The notes beneath the pieces were generated by a model. It had not been told where the DNA came from and searched no databases. It was given only the letters and a program-made list of their open reading frames with translations. A DNA stretch of 54,755 nucleotides from an uncultured Bacteroidota bacterium (lineage in GTDB: Bacteria; Bacteroidota; Bacteroidia; Chitinophagales; Chitinophagaceae), in contig CAIKOJ010000025.1 in NCBI GenBank assembly GCA_903829015.1, positions 1-54,755 on the forward strand, written 5' to 3'. The position numbers and the translations under genes were made by a program. Shown piece after piece: positions 53,275 through 54,755 of this stretch; positions within the stretch are counted from its first letter, which is position 1; each line of letters opens with the position of its first letter.

Positions 53275-53778
53275 CTACATTTCAATTCGCTCAAAATGCT
53301 GAAATGTAAAATCAAATGAGTGCTTTTCGTCTTTGGTATGTTTTTCTTCCCACACCAGTTTCCAGTGCGTATGGTCTATTACCGGAAAAAAAGTATCGGC
53401 ATCGGGTATCGTTGCGTCTATCCGGGTTATGTACATGCGGTCTATAAGCGGCATGGTTTGTTCAAATATTTTTCCGCCACCTATTATAAAACACTCTTCA
53501 ATTTGATCCTGTTCCAGCTTGCTGATTGCAGTGTTGATGTCTGTATACACCAATACTCCTTCAGGCACATTCAGATCACCGTTCGCAGAGATAACAATAT
53601 GCAACCTGCCAGGCAATGGTTTGCCCAGCGCTTCAAATGTTTTCCTGCCCATAATTATAGGCTTGCCCAGAGTAGTTGCCTTAAAAAATTTAAGGTCTTT
53701 AGGCAGGTTCCAGGGCAGCGCATTGCCACGGCCTATAGCATTATCCTTGGCAGCAGCTACAATAAGCGATATGATCAT
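53275..53778 (-). CDS. folA: Dihydrofolate reductase
   Basis: 167 aa. N-terminal IISLIVAAAKDNAIGRGNAL, PWNLPKDLKFFKATTLGKPI with the catalytic acid Asp27-type residue, IIMGRKTFEALGKPLPGR, and FIIGGGKIFEQTMPLIDRMY. It reduces dihydrofolate produced by thymidylate synthase. It lies 37 bp after thyA on the same strand, the normal thyA-folA pair. Confidence 0.96.
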   Translation of the reverse strand: MIISLIVAAAKDNAIGRGNALPWNLPKDLKFFKATTLGKPIIMGRKTFEALGKPLPGRLHIVISANGDLNVPEGVLVYTDINTAISKLEQDQIEECFIIGGGKIFEQTMPLIDRMYITRIDATIPDADTFFPVIDHTHWKLVWEEKHTKDEKHSFDFTFQHFERIEM

Positions 53779-53815
53779 TTGAATTGGTTTTTATTGCTTT
53801 CCACACAGTACAAAT

Positions 53816-54610
53816 CTATACTGCTACAGGTGCACTGATTGTTGGGTGATGCTGGTAATTTTCCAGCGTAAAATCTTCAAAATCGAATGAAAAAAGATCA
53901 GTAACCGCCGGATTGATTTTCATAACCGGAAGCGGAAACGGGGAGCGGCTCAATTGTAGTTTTGCCTGCTCCATATGGTTATTATACAAGTGCACATCTC
54001 CAAAGGTGTGTACAAACTCTCCGGGCTGCAATCCTGTTACCTGCGCTATCATCAATGTAAGCAGCGAATAGGATGCAATATTGAACGGAACCCCCAGAAA
54101 TACATCTGCACTTCGTTGATACAGTTGGCAAGATAATTTACCATTTGCTACATAAAACTGCACCAACGCATGGCAGGGGCTTAATTTCATTTTCGGAAGA
54201 TCAGCAACGTTCCAGGCATTGATGATCATACGCCTGCTGTCCGGGTTTGTTTTTATCTGGTGCAGTACATCTTTTACCTGGTCGTATGTCTTGCCGTCTG
54301 CGCCACTCCAGCTGCGCCACTGGTGCCCGTATACCGGCCCCAGGTCTCCGTTTTCATCAGCCCATTCATCCCATATTCTTACACCGTGTTCTTTCAGGTA
54401 TTTTATATTGGTATCACCTTTCAGAAACCAGAGCAATTCGTAAATGATTGATTTAACATGCAGCTTTTTGGTGGTCACTAATGGGAATCCCTTTTGCAGA
54501 TCAAAACGCATCTGGTACCCAAAACAACTTGTAGTGCCCGTACCTGTGCGGTCGCTCTTCTTTACTCCGTTATCTATGATATGTTGTAGCAGATCTAAGT
54601 AGGCTTGCAT
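53816..54610 (-). CDS. thyA: Thymidylate synthase
   Basis: 264 aa. The active site is [12 protein letters not shown]-like (here [20 protein letters not shown], nucleophile Cys146-type), with the [20 protein letters not shown] folate/dUMP-binding stretch and [18 protein letters not shown]. Methylates dUMP with methylene-tetrahydrofolate. The start at ATG 54610 is 17 bp after a TAATTTTG -7 box. It is upstream of folA in a two-gene operon. Confidence 0.97.
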   Translation of the reverse strand: MQAYLDLLQHIIDNGVKKSDRTGTGTTSCFGYQMRFDLQKGFPLVTTKKLHVKSIIYELLWFLKGDTNIKYLKEHGVRIWDEWADENGDLGPVYGHQWRSWSGADGKTYDQVKDVLHQIKTNPDSRRMIINAWNVADLPKMKLSPCHALVQFYVANGKLSCQLYQRSADVFLGVPFNIASYSLLTLMIAQVTGLQPGEFVHTFGDVHLYNNHMEQAKLQLSRSPFPLPVMKINPAVTDLFSFDFEDFTLENYQHHPTISAPVAV

Positions 54611-54626
54611 GTGCTGTATTATTAAT

Positions 54627-54634
54627 CAAAATTA
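54627..54634 (-). promoter_or_regulatory. -7 promoter box of thyA-folA
   Basis: Minus-strand TAATTTTG, a TAnnTTTG match, 17 bp upstream of the thyA ATG. Confidence 0.6.
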
Positions 54635-54755
54635 AAAAGAATTTTCCGCTATCCGCCTTATTTTTTAGGAATGATGGTTAAATAAATTACTTCGTATTTT
54701 GAAGTTATTCTTTTTTTCTAGGCGTAAAAGCTGCGAATATCAAGAATATTTAAAG

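Overview
The window is chromosomal DNA of a Bacteroidota bacterium, probably of the Chitinophagales/Sphingobacteriales type. The signs are type IX secretion C-terminal domains on two secreted proteins, TAnnTTTG -7 promoter elements in front of many genes, a CarB without the C-terminal regulatory domain, lipoproteins, and a cell-wall/lipid A gene set typical of that phylum. The assignment is inference, because no 16S rRNA gene is present.

Layout. 0.2-3.9 kb: aroE, a phosphosulfolactate synthase-like gene, a small membrane protein gene, lpxB, a 56-aa gene, tRNA-Ala(GGC) and a tRNA-like relic. 3.9-12.4 kb: one giant secreted protein (calcineurin-like phosphoesterase, three 1434-bp tandem PhoX-like repeats, Ig-like repeats, T9SS signal). 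12.8-20 kb: a lipoprotein, a methyltransferase, cysS behind a polycysteine leader peptide, an ABC exporter, galE and a small HTH-like gene. 20.0-25.9 kb: phage-like cluster A (TerS, TerL, gp36-like adaptor, portal, tail-completion protein), with two non-phage genes lodged in it. 26.2-38.2 kb: ordinary host genes (msrB, GNAT, M16 homologue, thioesterase, membrane and T9SS proteins, carB, mreBCD). 38.2-50.8 kb: phage-like cluster B (prohead protease/scaffold, major capsid protein, sheath, tube, tail chaperone, tape measure, hub, spike, wedge proteins, fibre). 51.2-54.6 kb: clpX, two small genes, folA, thyA.

The main result is that clusters A and B do not overlap in content and together give nearly everything needed for a headed, contractile-tailed, DNA-packaging particle of Mu-like architecture. 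No integrase, transposase, repressor, replication gene or endolysin is visible, and the clusters are separated by about 12 kb of housekeeping genes. Both begin with the same promoter: a CACCTTTG -7 element, TTGT at an identical -33 position, and 11-bp palindromes (consensus CCTGTSACAGG) at identical offsets with exact 21-bp periodicity. The 5' leaders next to both start codons are also nearly identical. This looks like a domesticated, co-regulated phage-derived particle, with a Bacteroidota gene transfer agent as the leading hypothesis. DNA transfer itself cannot be seen in sequence.

Other notable items are a start-less -1-frame ORF after the tail chaperone gene (gpG/gpGT-type frameshift), the Cys-rich leader before cysS, a T7 homopolymer that breaks a signal peptide, and mreBCD being followed by cluster B instead of the usual PBP2/RodA genes.
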